From positions 96,603 to 160,602 of the forward strand of contig NZ_BFBY01000003.1 of NCBI RefSeq assembly GCF_003423665.1: a stretch of DNA of 64,000 nt, given 5' to 3'. Position numbers and translations under genes: made by a program. The stretch is from Lactobacillus rodentium (GTDB lineage: Bacteria > Bacillota > Bacilli > Lactobacillales > Lactobacillaceae). The notes beneath the pieces were generated by a model. It made no database searches. It was not told the origin of the DNA and saw only the letters and a program-made list of their open reading frames with translations. Position 1 is the stretch's first letter; each line of letters opens with the position of its first letter. Below are positions 9,525 through 19,387 of the stretch, one piece after another.

Positions 9525-10847
9525 ATGGATTTTACTTTCGATTCGGATGACAACAAAAATGCAGTCATTAAAGTAATCGGTGTTGGTGGTGCCGGTGGTA
9601 ATGCCGTTAACCGGATGATAGATGAAGGCGTTCAAGGCGTATCATTTATTGCCGCAAACACTGATGTTCAAGCATTAAATAGCAATAAAGCTGAAAACAA
9701 GATTCAACTTGGGCCAAAGTTAACTAGAGGTTTAGGCGCAGGTTCACATCCTGAAGTAGGTGAAAAAGCTGCTGAAGAAAGTCAACAAACGATTGAAGAT
9801 TCACTTAAAGGCGCAGATATGATCTTTATCACTGCCGGAATGGGTGGTGGTACTGGTACAGGTGCTGCACCAGTAATTGCAAAAATTGCAAGAGAAACAG
9901 GTGCTCTTACGGTCGGTGTTGTAACACGTCCTTTTACTTTTGAAGGACCAAAGCGTTCTAAGAATGCTACTGAAGGAATTGCACAATTAAAGCAATATGT
10001 TGATACTTTAGTTATTATTGCTAACAACCGTTTATTAGAAATGGTTGATAAGAAGACACCAATGATGGATGCTTTCAAAGAAGCAGATAATGTCTTAAGA
10101 CAAGGTGTGCAAGGTATTTCAGATTTGATTACTTCCACAGACTACGTTAACCTCGATTTTGCCGATGTTAAAACCGTTATGGAAAATCAAGGAGCAGCCT
10201 TGATGGGAATCGGTCGCGCAAGTGGTGAAAATAGAACCGTTGAAGCAACTAAATTAGCTATTTCTTCACCATTACTTGAAGTTTCAATTGATGGTGCAAA
10301 ACAAGTTCTTCTTAACATAACTGGTGGACCTGACTTAACTTTATTTGAAGCACAAGATGCATCAGATATTGTTTCTAAGGCAGCAGGAGATGGAGTAAAT
10401 ATTATTTTTGGTACTTCAATCAATGCAAACCTTGGTGATGAAGTGGTCGTAACAGTTATTGCCACAGGAATTGACGCAGCTGCGGAAGAAGAAGCTTCAA
10501 AAGAACCTACACGTTTAAATCGTCGTTCTAGAATGCAACAAACTTCTTCCGAAAAGCCTGCTTCTGTTGCTTCAAATTCTGCTAATACTCAGACTGAGAA
10601 AGTAGCAACTGAAACTGATAACCAAACCGAAGAAGATCAAGATTCATTATTAGATCCTACAAGTGTTTGGAAACAAGATAAAAAAGAAGTTAACCGTCCA
10701 GAGATGAATCAAGAAAAAATCGAAGAAGATAAAAATGAGTTTGATTCGTTCAGTGCGGATACACAAAATAGTATTTCACAAATTGAAACTAGTGCAGATG
10801 ATGACGATGATGATATTCCATTTTTCAAACATCGTCGTAAGCGTTAG
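9525..10847 (+). CDS. ftsZ: Cell division GTPase FtsZ
   Basis: This 440-residue tubulin-like GTPase forms the Z ring. The N-terminal loop [15 protein letters not shown], the tubulin signature [12 protein letters not shown] and the T7-loop region [11 protein letters not shown] are intact. After residue about 320 comes a long acidic and polar linker. It ends in [15 protein letters not shown], which contains the conserved C-terminal peptide that binds FtsA and SepF, followed by basic residues. The linker is somewhat long, as in other lactobacilli. Confidence 0.98.
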   Translation: MDFTFDSDDNKNAVIKVIGVGGAGGNAVNRMIDEGVQGVSFIAANTDVQALNSNKAENKIQLGPKLTRGLGAGSHPEVGEKAAEESQQTIEDSLKGADMIFITAGMGGGTGTGAAPVIAKIARETGALTVGVVTRPFTFEGPKRSKNATEGIAQLKQYVDTLVIIANNRLLEMVDKKTPMMDAFKEADNVLRQGVQGISDLITSTDYVNLDFADVKTVMENQGAALMGIGRASGENRTVEATKLAISSPLLEVSIDGAKQVLLNITGGPDLTLFEAQDASDIVSKAAGDGVNIIFGTSINANLGDEVVVTVIATGIDAAAEEEASKEPTRLNRRSRMQQTSSEKPASVASNSANTQTEKVATETDNQTEEDQDSLLDPTSVWKQDKKEVNRPEMNQEKIEEDKNEFDSFSADTQNSISQIETSADDDDDDIPFFKHRRKR

Positions 10848-10863
10848 TTAGGAGGAGAAAATT

Positions 10864-11295
10864 ATGGCATTTGACAAGTTAGGTAGATTTTTTGGCATTG
10901 CTGAAGATGATGAAATGGACGAAAGTTCATATGTCGAAGAACCAGAAATGGGTGAAGATGATCAACCAATGAAAAATGAAAGACGTACTAATGTTGTCTC
11001 AATTAATTCAGTAAATACCCCAACCAGCAAAATTGTATTATATGAACCACGTGTTTATTCAGATGCAAAAGAAGTTGCTCAAAATCTTTTAAGTAATAAG
11101 GCTGTTATTATTAATTTCGCACGGATGGATGATTCACAATCTCGTCGTATTGTTGATTTTATTACAGGTACTGTTTATGCATTGAATGGGGAAATTCAAC
11201 GTGTAGGTGATAAAATCTTTTTAGCAACTCCACCTAAGTTTGAAACTGATGGTAAAATTGCCGAATTAGTTGAAAAGAAAGATAATATTGATTAA
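10864..11295 (+). CDS. sepF: Cell division protein SepF
   Basis: This 143-residue FtsZ-binding membrane anchor begins with an N-terminal amphipathic segment, MAFDKLGRFFGI. An acidic linker follows, then the SepF (DUF552) core starting near residue 58 with KIVLYEPRVYSDAKEVAQNL. The core includes VIINFARMDDSQSRRIVDF. The AGGAGG ribosome site is strong. It lies directly after ftsZ. No yggS/ylmE homologue sits between them, unlike in B. subtilis. Its stop overlaps the next start by one base. Confidence 0.96.
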   Translation: MAFDKLGRFFGIAEDDEMDESSYVEEPEMGEDDQPMKNERRTNVVSINSVNTPTSKIVLYEPRVYSDAKEVAQNLLSNKAVIINFARMDDSQSRRIVDFITGTVYALNGEIQRVGDKIFLATPPKFETDGKIAELVEKKDNID

Positions 11296-11585
11296 TGTTA
11301 ACTATTTTTATGTGGATAATAAGAATCTTAATGCAGATTCTCTATATCTATAGTATTTTAATAGTTATTTATACATTACTTACATGGATACCAAGAACCT
11401 TACAGACAAAACTAGGACAAATATTGGCAAGAATTGTTGAACCTTATTTAAATTTGTTTCAACGATTCATTCCACCAATTGCAGGTATCTCTTTTGCACC
11501 CATTATAGCCTTATTAGTAATTTATTTTGTTAATAATTATGTGTTAGTTTGGATTGCAAATATTGTATTACATTTTTTTGGATAA
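11295..11585 (+). CDS. YggT family membrane protein
   Basis: This 96-residue protein has two hydrophobic segments (about 5-28 and 62-90). They flank a short loop with the family motif IPRTLQTKLGQILARIVEPYLNLFQRFIPP (quoted in part: WIPRTLQTKLGQILARIVEP). YggT proteins, called YlmG in B. subtilis and plants, are found beside sepF and are implicated in division-site or membrane organisation. Molecular function is not established. The ATG overlaps the sepF stop (TAATG). Confidence 0.92.
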   Translation: MLTIFMWIIRILMQILYIYSILIVIYTLLTWIPRTLQTKLGQILARIVEPYLNLFQRFIPPIAGISFAPIIALLVIYFVNNYVLVWIANIVLHFFG

Positions 11586-11602
11586 TTTAATTAAGAGACT
11601 AA

Positions 11603-12403
11603 ATGATGGAAAAACGACAAGCAAGTAGTTTTTATCAACATTTTGATTCTCAAGAAAGACCGGTAATAGATTACTATACCGGTCTTTTTAATCGATTTAT
11701 TTTCACTTCACAATCCATCTTGACAGATTTTTTGAATCCACGAGAACGTTATATTTTTAAAAAGATAGTTGGAAATGAAGCGCAAATAATGGAATTCGGC
11801 GGATATCAGAATGCTGAGAAGAAAAGAATTTATTTATGTGAATGGGGAGAACAGATTACTCCTGCAGTATTTAATATTGTTGCATTAAATGTTGATTATA
11901 ACCAAAAATGGAATGAGCTTACTCACAGTCAAATTCTTGGAGTATTAACCAATTTAGGGGTAGAAATTTCTACTTTTGGAGATATTATTTCAGATGATAA
12001 AGGCACATGGCAATTTTTTGTTAAGGAAGATTTGGCAAGCTTTTTTATCGATAATATTGATCGTATTGGTCATGCTAAAGTTAAATTAGAAAAAATTAAC
12101 TTCAAACAAGTTATTGACGTAAACGATGATAGCCAAGAAAAAAATGCTATTAGCATTTCTTTGCGTGTTGATGCAGTTGTCTCGGCCATAACTAATCTAT
12201 CTCGAAGCCAAGTTAAAAAGCAACTTTTGGAAAAGATGATTAAATTAAATTGGCATGAACTAACGGAATCGAATATAATTGTAAATGAAGACGATATTTT
12301 GAGTATTCGTCATTTTGGACGAGTAAAGATTATGAAAATTGATACTACGAAAAAAGGAAAATATCGCTTAACTTTAAAAATATGGCAATCAAAGAAAAGG
12401 TGA
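11603..12403 (+). CDS. ylmH: S4-domain RNA-binding protein, YlmH type
   Basis: This 266-residue protein matches the length and position of YlmH. The N-terminus (SFYQHFDSQERPVID) and the middle region are typical. A C-terminal S4 RNA-binding domain lies at about residues 183-240 (LRVDAVVSAITNLSRSQVKK). YlmH acts in ribosome-associated quality control in B. subtilis, binding 50S-nascent chain complexes; this role is transferred by family. It sits between yggT and divIVA as in other Firmicutes. Confidence 0.92.
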   Translation: MMEKRQASSFYQHFDSQERPVIDYYTGLFNRFIFTSQSILTDFLNPRERYIFKKIVGNEAQIMEFGGYQNAEKKRIYLCEWGEQITPAVFNIVALNVDYNQKWNELTHSQILGVLTNLGVEISTFGDIISDDKGTWQFFVKEDLASFFIDNIDRIGHAKVKLEKINFKQVIDVNDDSQEKNAISISLRVDAVVSAITNLSRSQVKKQLLEKMIKLNWHELTESNIIVNEDDILSIRHFGRVKIMKIDTTKKGKYRLTLKIWQSKKR

Positions 12404-12407
12404 AAAT

Positions 12408-13223
12408 ATGTCTTTAACACCAATGGATATCCACAATAAAGAATTTAATACTAAAATGCGTGGATATGATGAAAATGAAGTAGATAGTTTTTTAGATAGA
12501 ATTGTTGATGCTTATGGTGACGCATTAGATAAAAATATTGATCTAACCAATGAAAATCATCAATTAAAGAAAGAAATTGGTGATTTAAAGCAGCAATTAG
12601 CAGAGTATGATCGAATTAAAGATTCGTTAAATAAGTCATTAATTACTGCTCAAGCTAATGCAGAGAAAATTAAGCAAGATGCTCATGAAGAAGCACGTAA
12701 AATTTTAGCACAGGCTAAAGATAGTGCAGCGGATAAAACTAAAGATTTACAAGCTCAATATGATACTTTAAATAATGATTATGAATTATTAAAGGGAAAA
12801 GTAGCAAACTTTAGAGATGAAACGCAAAAGCTTTTAAAGGATCAACTAAAACAATTAGATGATGATAGTTGGCAGTATTATCTTGATCAATATTATGGTC
12901 GTACACGTTTATATCCAGCTGATGGCGGTCAACCAGTTTTCCCTGATCAAACACCAGGAAGTAGCGAAGATAGCCCAACTACTGAAGATTCAGAAAAGGA
13001 AACACCAACTGTTGAAGCAAGTCCAGTAAATATTTCTGTTCAACCAGTTGACAATCCTACTAGTAATGAAGTAAACTCTGAACAAGGTTTAGCAGAGCAT
13101 CAACCAAAGATTTTGAGTGGTGACTCTCCTAGTCATGAAGAAAACGTTAATCAGCCGGCACCTTCTCCTAATCAGGATAAGGGACCAACAATTGTTTTTC
13201 CAGATGATTACAAGAAACACTAA
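12408..13223 (+). CDS. divIVA: Cell-pole and septum organiser DivIVA with a long acidic/proline-rich tail
   Basis: The N-terminal lipid-binding signature (LTPMDIHNKEFNTKMRGYDE, then NEVDSFLD) and the following coiled coil (about residues 30-150) identify DivIVA. It marks curved membrane at poles and septa. At 271 residues it is far longer than the 164-residue B. subtilis protein. The extra ~110 residues are rich in P, S, T, E, D and N and look disordered. It closes the dcw cluster. Overlap of function with GpsB is possible, but the N-terminal motif and context favour DivIVA. Confidence 0.95.
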   Translation: MSLTPMDIHNKEFNTKMRGYDENEVDSFLDRIVDAYGDALDKNIDLTNENHQLKKEIGDLKQQLAEYDRIKDSLNKSLITAQANAEKIKQDAHEEARKILAQAKDSAADKTKDLQAQYDTLNNDYELLKGKVANFRDETQKLLKDQLKQLDDDSWQYYLDQYYGRTRLYPADGGQPVFPDQTPGSSEDSPTTEDSEKETPTVEASPVNISVQPVDNPTSNEVNSEQGLAEHQPKILSGDSPSHEENVNQPAPSPNQDKGPTIVFPDDYKKH

Positions 13224-13235
13224 TTATTAATTAAG

Positions 13236-13421
13236 ATGACAGTAAAACAAGTAAACCCTTTAGCGAGTTAGTGATGGTGAAAGACTAACAAAGTTGAAAG
13301 TTGATCAGCTGCCAATAATCTTAATCGGTCTCCTTCCGTTATAAGGAATTAAGTGGAACAATTTTTATTGTTCAATTTAGGTGGTACCACGAAGAAACTT
13401 CGCCCTATTTAGGGTGAAGTT
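13236..13421 (+). promoter_or_regulatory. T-box riboswitch controlling ileS
   Basis: The 222-base gap before ileS contains the canonical T-box sequence AATTTAGGTGGTACCACG at 13374-13391, preceded by a Stem III-like hairpin (GAACAAT/ATTGTTC, 13356-13373). It ends in a terminator: AACTTCGCCCT (13396-13406) pairs with AGGGTGAAGTT (13411-13421), followed by a T run. Uncharged tRNA binding would favour the antiterminator and let ileS be read. By position the specifier should be an isoleucine codon. ATC triplets occur near 13303 and 13318, but I cannot fix the specifier loop by eye. Confidence 0.93.
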
Positions 13422-13445
13422 TTTTCTTTTTAGAAAGGAAATATA

Positions 13446-16238
13446 ATGAGAGTTAAAGATACTTTGAATTTGGGTAAGACTAAATTTAAAATGCGTGGAA
13501 ATCTTCCTGTCAGAGAAGCACAATGGCAAAAGGAATGGGAAGATAATGATATTTACCAGAAACGTTTAAAGCTAAATGAAGGCCATCCACGTTTTGATTT
13601 ACATGATGGCCCTCCATTTGCAAATGGTAATATCCATATGGGACATGCTTTAAATAAAATCTCAAAAGATATTATCGTACGTTATAAAGGCATGAAGGGA
13701 TTTTATGCACCTTATATTCCTGGATGGGATACTCACGGCTTACCCGTTGAGCAACAATTAGCTAAAAAGGGTGTCGATCGAAAAACTATGGATCGTGCCA
13801 AATATCGCGAATTATGTCGTCAATTTGCTGAAGAACAAGTTCAAAAACAAATGGCTGATTTTAAGCGATTAGGTGTAATGGCGGATTGGGCTCATCCTTA
13901 TATTACCCTTCAACCAGAATTTGAAGCACAAGAAATTCGTGTCTTTGGTAAGATGTTTGAAAAAGGCTTGATTTACAAGGGTAAAAAACCAGTTTACTGG
14001 TCATGGTCAAGTGAATCAACATTGGCGGAAGCTGAAGTTGAATACCACGATGTAAAATCACCATCAATCTATATTGCTTTTCCAGTTAAAGATGGTAAAG
14101 GAATTTTAGATGAAAAGGATACTTACTTTGTAATTTGGACTACTACGCCTTGGACTATTCCTTCAAACCAAGGGATTACTGTAAACCCACAATTTGATTA
14201 CTCAGTTGTTGAAGTAGGTGACAAACGCTATGTGGTTGGTACTGATCGCTTAGATGCAGTTGCTGAGGACCTTGGTTGGGAAGATTATAAGGTTGTACAA
14301 CATTTGAAGGGAACTGACATGGATCGCATGGTTGCTAAGCATCCATTATATGATCAAGACAGTTTAGTAATGAACGCAATGCACGTTACCTCCGGTGATG
14401 GTACTGGTTTAGTTCATACCGCATCTGGCTTTGGTGAAGACGACTACAATGTTGCTCAAAGATATAACTTACCAGTCTTTAGTCCAATGGACGCACAAGG
14501 CCGTTTTACTGATGAAATCCCAGATCCTGATCTTGTTGGTATGTTCTACGATGATGCTAATAAAGTAGTTAGTGAAAAACTAGAAAAAGCTGGTGCCTTA
14601 CTTAAACTTTCATTCTTTACTCACTCCTATCCACATGATTGGCGTACTAAGAAACCAGTAATTTATCGTGCAACTACACAATGGTTTGCTTCCATTGATA
14701 AAATTCGTGATCAAATTCTCAAGCAAATTGATGAAACTAAATTTACTCCATCTTGGGGTAAAACACGCCTTCACAATATGATTGAAGATCGTGGTGATTG
14801 GGTAATTTCACGTCAACGTGCTTGGGGTGTACCACTTCCAATTTTCTATGCTGAAGATGGAACACCAATTGTTACCCCAGAAACTATCGAACATATTGCT
14901 GAAATTTTTGCTAAAGAAGGATCTAATGCTTGGTATACTCACTCAGCAGAAGAACTACTTCCAGCAGGATTTAAGTCAGAACACTCACCAAATGGAAAAT
15001 TCACTAAAGAAACCGATATTTTGGATGTTTGGTTCGATTCCGGTTCTTCATGGGCTGGCGTTTTAGAAGCACGTAATCTTGGTTATCCTGCAGATCTTTA
15101 TTTAGAAGGTAGTGACCAATACCGTGGTTGGTTTAACTCAAGTTTGATTACTTCAACTGCGGTAAATGGTATTTCTCCATATAAAGCAACCCTATCTCAA
15201 GGATTTGTTCTTGATGATAAAGGACACAAGATGTCTAAATCATTAGGAAATGTAATTGCTCCAAATGATGTAATTAAGCAAATGGGTGCTGAGATTATCC
15301 GTTTATGGGTGGCAAGTTCAGATACTACTTCTGATGTTGCAGTGTCACAAGATATCTTGCGTCAAAGTGCTGAAAGCTACCGTAAGATTAGAAATACTTT
15401 CCGTTTCATGTTAGCTAATACATCTGATTTTGATCCTAAGGCTAATGCAATTGCCTATCCGGAAATGGATGGTGTTGATCAATATATGGAAGTAAAACTT
15501 AATAAACTTTTGCAAGAAGTTTATGCAGCTTATGACGAATACGACTTTTTAACTGTTTATAAGAAGGTCTTAAGTTTTATTTCTAATGATTTATCGGCCT
15601 TTTATCTCGATTTGGCTAAAGATATTCTTTATATCGATCCTGAAAATAGTGAAACTCGTCGCTCAATGCAAACAGTTATTTACGATATTATCGTTAAATT
15701 AGCTAAGGTCCTCACACCGATTTTGCCACATACAATGGAAGAAATTTGGGGCTTCTTAAAAGAGCCAGAAGACTTTATTCAACTAAGTGATATGCCTGAA
15801 GTAGAACATTTTGCAAATGAAGCAGAAATTTTTGCCCGTTGGACCGAATTTATGAAATTCCGTTCAGATGTCTTAAAGGCATTGGAAGTAGCACGCAATG
15901 ATAAGGTAATTGGTAAATCATTTGAAGCTGCCGTGACAGTTTATCCAACACAAGCTACTGCAGAACTTTTAAAAGAACTTAATGCTAATATTCGCCAAGT
16001 CTTAATTGTTTCTGACTTAGATATTAAGAGTCCGGAAGATGAAGCTCCAGCTGATGCACAAGATTTCCCTTCAGGCAAAATTGTGGTTAAACACGCTGAA
16101 GGTGAAGTTTGTCCAAGATGTCGTCGTATTACAACTGATATTGGTTCGGATCCTCGATTCCCTAACTTATGTGCCCGTTGTGCTAAAATTGTTAGTGAAA
16201 ACTATCCAGAAGCAATTGAAGAAGGACTTGATGATTAA
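13446..16238 (+). CDS. ileS: Isoleucyl-tRNA synthetase
   Basis: This 930-residue class I synthetase charges tRNA-Ile. It carries the HIGH-type motif in [15 protein letters not shown] (about residue 65) and a CP1 editing domain with [12 protein letters not shown]. The KMSKS motif in [11 protein letters not shown] is near residue 597, and an anticodon-binding domain follows. The C-terminal zinc-binding cysteines CPRC and CARC lie at about 888-916. Length and motif order fit the bacterial type without the mupirocin-resistant features. It is expressed behind a T-box. Its TAA overlaps the next ATG by one base. Confidence 0.98.
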   Translation: MRVKDTLNLGKTKFKMRGNLPVREAQWQKEWEDNDIYQKRLKLNEGHPRFDLHDGPPFANGNIHMGHALNKISKDIIVRYKGMKGFYAPYIPGWDTHGLPVEQQLAKKGVDRKTMDRAKYRELCRQFAEEQVQKQMADFKRLGVMADWAHPYITLQPEFEAQEIRVFGKMFEKGLIYKGKKPVYWSWSSESTLAEAEVEYHDVKSPSIYIAFPVKDGKGILDEKDTYFVIWTTTPWTIPSNQGITVNPQFDYSVVEVGDKRYVVGTDRLDAVAEDLGWEDYKVVQHLKGTDMDRMVAKHPLYDQDSLVMNAMHVTSGDGTGLVHTASGFGEDDYNVAQRYNLPVFSPMDAQGRFTDEIPDPDLVGMFYDDANKVVSEKLEKAGALLKLSFFTHSYPHDWRTKKPVIYRATTQWFASIDKIRDQILKQIDETKFTPSWGKTRLHNMIEDRGDWVISRQRAWGVPLPIFYAEDGTPIVTPETIEHIAEIFAKEGSNAWYTHSAEELLPAGFKSEHSPNGKFTKETDILDVWFDSGSSWAGVLEARNLGYPADLYLEGSDQYRGWFNSSLITSTAVNGISPYKATLSQGFVLDDKGHKMSKSLGNVIAPNDVIKQMGAEIIRLWVASSDTTSDVAVSQDILRQSAESYRKIRNTFRFMLANTSDFDPKANAIAYPEMDGVDQYMEVKLNKLLQEVYAAYDEYDFLTVYKKVLSFISNDLSAFYLDLAKDILYIDPENSETRRSMQTVIYDIIVKLAKVLTPILPHTMEEIWGFLKEPEDFIQLSDMPEVEHFANEAEIFARWTEFMKFRSDVLKALEVARNDKVIGKSFEAAVTVYPTQATAELLKELNANIRQVLIVSDLDIKSPEDEAPADAQDFPSGKIVVKHAEGEVCPRCRRITTDIGSDPRFPNLCARCAKIVSENYPEAIEEGLDD

Positions 16239-16462
16239 TGCGTACTGGAACTGTAACTCAATTTAATGAAAATGCACCATATGGATTTATTGAAGATGAT
16301 TTAACTCATTCAACTTACTTTGCTTTTTATAAATCTATTAAAGAAGATGGTTATAAGCGACTTGAGGTTGGTCAACGTGTTCGTTACCAATTAGCTCAAG
16401 GTAAAAAGGGCTTACAATGTATTAATATTTACGTTGATAAGCACCGTAAAGAGGAGAATTAA
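16238..16462 (+). CDS. Small cold-shock-domain-like protein
   Basis: This 74-residue protein begins RTGTVTQFNENAPYGFIEDD, which resembles the CspA pattern of a strand followed by a GFI RNP1 element. YFAFYK stands where CspA has VFVHF. It ends with GQRVRYQLAQGKKGLQCINI, like the CspA C-terminal strands. This suggests an OB-fold nucleic acid binder, but the RNP motifs are degenerate and RNA binding is inference. The ATG overlaps the ileS stop and the stop abuts the next ATG, so it is translated in the ileS operon. Confidence 0.75.
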   Translation: MRTGTVTQFNENAPYGFIEDDLTHSTYFAFYKSIKEDGYKRLEVGQRVRYQLAQGKKGLQCINIYVDKHRKEEN

Positions 16463-17032
16463 ATGGATCTGACTGAGACCGAAATATCAAATAATCCTGT
16501 TTTTGAAGGGAAATTAATAGATCTCAAGGTTGAAACTGTAAGTTTACCAAACGGTAAAACTGCAACACGTGAAATAGTAAAACATCCAGATGCTAGTGCG
16601 GCAATTGCAATTAATAGTGAAAAAAAGATGTTGCTTGTAAAACAATGGCGTGAGCCAATTAAGCAGGTAACATTAGAAATACCAGCCGGGCTAATTGATC
16701 CTACTGATAATTCACCATTAGATGCAATGAAACGTGAACTTAATGAAGAGGGCGGCTACAAGGCTGAATACTGGGAAAAAGTAACTGAATTTTATCCTTC
16801 TCCAGGTTTTAGTGATGAAAAGTTATACTTATTTTATTGTGATACTTTAACTAAGTTGGAAGAAGAAGATAAACGTCCTTTAGATGAAGATGAGTTTTTA
16901 ACTCAGGAATGGTATAGTCTAGATGAATTAAAGCAATTAATAGCACAAGGCAAGATTGTTGATGGCAAAACTGTTACAGCAATTATGTTTTGGGAAAATA
17001 TGTTATTAACTGGACAGCAAAATAATGACTGA
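16463..17032 (+). CDS. Nudix hydrolase, ADP-ribose pyrophosphatase type
   Basis: This 189-residue Nudix protein has AAIAINSEKKMLLVKQWREP and EIPAGLIDPTDNSPLDAMKR, then the core Nudix helix RELNEEGG. The early glutamate of the classical box aligns with an aspartate or asparagine. The catalytic REL..EE glutamates are intact. Overall layout (VKHPDASAAIA, FYPSPGFSDEKLYLF) matches ADP-ribose or ADP-sugar pyrophosphatases (NudF-like). Substrate specificity is inferred. It is co-transcribed after the cold-shock-like gene. Confidence 0.9.
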   Translation: MDLTETEISNNPVFEGKLIDLKVETVSLPNGKTATREIVKHPDASAAIAINSEKKMLLVKQWREPIKQVTLEIPAGLIDPTDNSPLDAMKRELNEEGGYKAEYWEKVTEFYPSPGFSDEKLYLFYCDTLTKLEEEDKRPLDEDEFLTQEWYSLDELKQLIAQGKIVDGKTVTAIMFWENMLLTGQQNND

Positions 17033-17363
17033 AAAGAGAGCACAATACCGAAAACAGCAGCGCCAGGATAGCGTTAAGCGATTATTAAAGCGAGCTCAAA
17101 CTAATAAAGATAGTTTGAGTAATGAAAAAGATGATTTAAATGTAAATCCTGACTTTACGCGAGATAGGAATAAAAGCGACAGTCGGTTAGGTGAGGAAAA
17201 AATACTATCTTCTCGACCAACAACTCGTGTAAAGCAGAAACAATTAAATAATAGCGAAATTCGGGAAAATAAAATAAAACGTTTAAAAAATCGCTTAAAT
17301 CTTGCTATTATTATTGTCCTTTTATTAATAGTTTTAGTATTTGTAGCTTTGTTTAATTTGTAA
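17025..17363 (+). CDS. Uncharacterised tail-anchored small protein
   Basis: This 112-residue protein overlaps the Nudix gene by 8 bases. The first ~88 residues are very polar and basic with many K, R, Q and S. The last ~22 residues are a single hydrophobic segment (about 90-111, LAIIIVLLLIVLVFVALF). This predicts a cytoplasmic charged domain anchored by its C-terminus. I recognise no domain. The translational overlap and its place between a Nudix enzyme and MTA/SAH nucleosidase support a real gene. Confidence 0.75.
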   Translation: MTEKRAQYRKQQRQDSVKRLLKRAQTNKDSLSNEKDDLNVNPDFTRDRNKSDSRLGEEKILSSRPTTRVKQKQLNNSEIRENKIKRLKNRLNLAIIIVLLLIVLVFVALFNL

Positions 17364-17380
17364 AAGAAAAGAGAATAGAA

Positions 17381-18082
17381 ATGAAAGTAGCAATTATTGT
17401 ACCAATGGCTGAAGAGGCTGAATACTACGGTCAACATTTCCATTCTGATAACAAAAAAATGTTCGGATCAACTGCATTCGAACATTTTTCTGTTAATGGG
17501 AATGATGTTTATATAGGATTAAGTGGAATTGGAAAAGTTAATGCTGCCATGAACTTGACCGCTTTACTTGCAAATGAAGATATTGATTTGATCTTTATGA
17601 CTGGTTCTGCTGGTTCTATGCAAGAAGATGTACATCAAAAAGATTTGATTTTACCAAATGCCTTTACTTATCATGATGCGCATAATACACGTGCAGGAAA
17701 TTACGTCGAGGGACAAATTCCACAAGAACCTGCGCAATTTGAGTTAAATAGCTCGGCTAGACAAGCGTTTTTAAACTATTTAAAAGAAAATAATATTGAT
17801 TTTAAAGAAGGTCTAATTGTTACTGGGGATAGCTTTATTGCATCTAATGAGCAAAAAGATGAAATCAAAAAGAATTTTCCTAATGCATTAGGGGTGGAAA
17901 TGGAAGGGGCTGCATTTGCCCAAGTGGCTCACAAATTTAATGTACCTCTTGTCGCTCTACGTGCGATCTCGGATAATGGAGATGAAGGAGCTGATGAGGA
18001 CTTTGATACTTTTGTTAAAGAAGTAGGACAAAAGGCAGCAACAATTATTTCTTCCTATTTAGAAAAAGAAGTGTTAAATTAA
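17381..18082 (+). CDS. mtnN: 5'-methylthioadenosine/S-adenosylhomocysteine nucleosidase
   Basis: This 233-residue enzyme (Pfs/MTAN) cleaves the glycosidic bond of MTA and SAH, feeding methyl-cycle salvage and LuxS-based recycling. Motifs are AIIVPMAEEAEYYG (acid residue near 12), GLSGIGKVNAAMN and MTGSAGSM. They are followed by TGDSFIA, GVEMEGAAFAQVA and RAISDNGDEGA, which holds the catalytic aspartate. Length is normal. It follows the tail-anchored protein by 17 bases. Confidence 0.96.
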   Translation: MKVAIIVPMAEEAEYYGQHFHSDNKKMFGSTAFEHFSVNGNDVYIGLSGIGKVNAAMNLTALLANEDIDLIFMTGSAGSMQEDVHQKDLILPNAFTYHDAHNTRAGNYVEGQIPQEPAQFELNSSARQAFLNYLKENNIDFKEGLIVTGDSFIASNEQKDEIKKNFPNALGVEMEGAAFAQVAHKFNVPLVALRAISDNGDEGADEDFDTFVKEVGQKAATIISSYLEKEVLN

Positions 18083-18121
18083 TACTAAACACTTACTTAC
18101 AAAAAGAAAGAAAGAGTTATT

Positions 18122-19276
18122 TTGACTGAACATATTTATTTAGATAATGCGGCAACAACTCCGATGGATGGAAAAGTTGTTGAAGTGATTAGTAAAGAAA
18201 TGGCTAATGATTTTGGTAATGCATCAAGTCAACACGCATTTGGTCGTAAAGCTAGGGAAGCTGTAGATCATGCCCGTGATACTTTAGCACAATCTATTAA
18301 TGCAAAGCCTGATGATATTATTTTTACTTCTGGTGGGTCTGAGAGTAATAATACTGCGATTTTTGGTACTGTAAGAACAAGAAGTGATGTGGGTAAAAAA
18401 ATTATTACTACCAAAATAGAACATCCTTCTGTTTTAAATCCGATGAAACGGCTGGAAGAAGAGGGATATGAGGTTATCTATCTAGATGTAGATGAAAGTG
18501 GTCATATTTCTTTAGACCAGTTAAAAGAAGAACTTACTCCTGATACAATTTTAGTGTCAATTATGGCCGTTAATAATGAAGTAGGCTCAATTATGCCTTT
18601 AGAAGAAATAGGTAGGTTAGTTGCGCCAACAAATGCCTATTTTCATGTAGATAATGTCCAAGGATATGGCAATATTGAGGTCGATGTTGAAAAAATGCAT
18701 ATTGATCTTTTATCGACTTCAGCTCATAAAATTAATGGCCCTAAGTTTTTAGGCTTTCTTTATGAACGCGATGGGATTAATGTTTCCAACCTTTTATTAG
18801 GGGGAGAACAAGAAAAAAAGCGACGCCCAGGAACTGAAAATGTACCGGCTATTGCAGGTTTCGGAGTAGCAGTTGACGAAGAAAGTAAAATTGATAAGCA
18901 GAAATTGCAGGCAAAATATTCTCAATTGCAACAAATTATTTTAAATAATTTAGATGATGCAAAGATAGAATATGAAATTAATGGTGCGATAACTGGAAAT
19001 GTTTCTCATCATGTATTAAATCTTTGGTTGAAAGGTGTTAATACTTATTCTGCTTTAACCAATTTAGATCTAGCGGGATTTGCTGTTTCGGGTGGCTCTG
19101 CCTGCACAGCTGGTTCTCTAACACCATCGCATGTATTGATGGCAATGTATGGTGAAGATTCTCCACGTATTGCGGAATCAATCAGAATATCTTTTGGACG
19201 TTTTACTACTGAAGATGATGTAGTAAAGTTTAGTCAAGCATTAGTAAAAATGTGTCAAAGGTTAACTGATAAATAA
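18122..19276 (+). CDS. iscS: Cysteine desulfurase (IscS/NifS family)
   Basis: This 384-residue PLP enzyme mobilises sulfur from cysteine as a persulfide. The start is a TTG, giving MTEHIYLDNAATTP. The PLP lysine is K203 in STSAHKINGPKF and the persulfide cysteine is C328 in SGGSACTAGS. HVDNVQ replaces the usual HVDAVQ. No Fe-S scaffold gene is near. MnmA lies two genes downstream, so the likely job is supplying sulfur for tRNA 2-thiouridine; this is inference from context. A strong terminator follows. Confidence 0.93.
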   Translation: MTEHIYLDNAATTPMDGKVVEVISKEMANDFGNASSQHAFGRKAREAVDHARDTLAQSINAKPDDIIFTSGGSESNNTAIFGTVRTRSDVGKKIITTKIEHPSVLNPMKRLEEEGYEVIYLDVDESGHISLDQLKEELTPDTILVSIMAVNNEVGSIMPLEEIGRLVAPTNAYFHVDNVQGYGNIEVDVEKMHIDLLSTSAHKINGPKFLGFLYERDGINVSNLLLGGEQEKKRRPGTENVPAIAGFGVAVDEESKIDKQKLQAKYSQLQQIILNNLDDAKIEYEINGAITGNVSHHVLNLWLKGVNTYSALTNLDLAGFAVSGGSACTAGSLTPSHVLMAMYGEDSPRIAESIRISFGRFTTEDDVVKFSQALVKMCQRLTDK

Positions 19277-19318
19277 TAATAAGTCTTCTACATTTGATTT
19301 CGTAGGAGACTTATTTTT
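19276..19318 (+). terminator. Intrinsic terminator after iscS
   Basis: AATAAGTCTTCTAC pairs with GTAGGAGACTTATT (one G-T pair) around a ten-base loop and is followed by a T run. It ends the ileS-to-iscS unit and separates it from the DUF1831 gene. Confidence 0.9.
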
Positions 19319-19347
19319 TGTATAATGAGAAAAAGAACTTAATTAGC

Positions 19348-19375
19348 TTGACACTTATTAAAAGTAAGCTAGAAT
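19348..19375 (+). promoter_or_regulatory. Sigma-A promoter of the DUF1831-mnmA unit
   Basis: TTGACA (19348-19353), a 16-base spacer and TAGAAT (19370-19375) fit a housekeeping promoter directly upstream of the DUF1831 gene. Inverted-repeat arms TAGCTT and AAGCTA overlap it. Confidence 0.7.
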
Positions 19376-19387
19376 ATAAAGAGAGAA

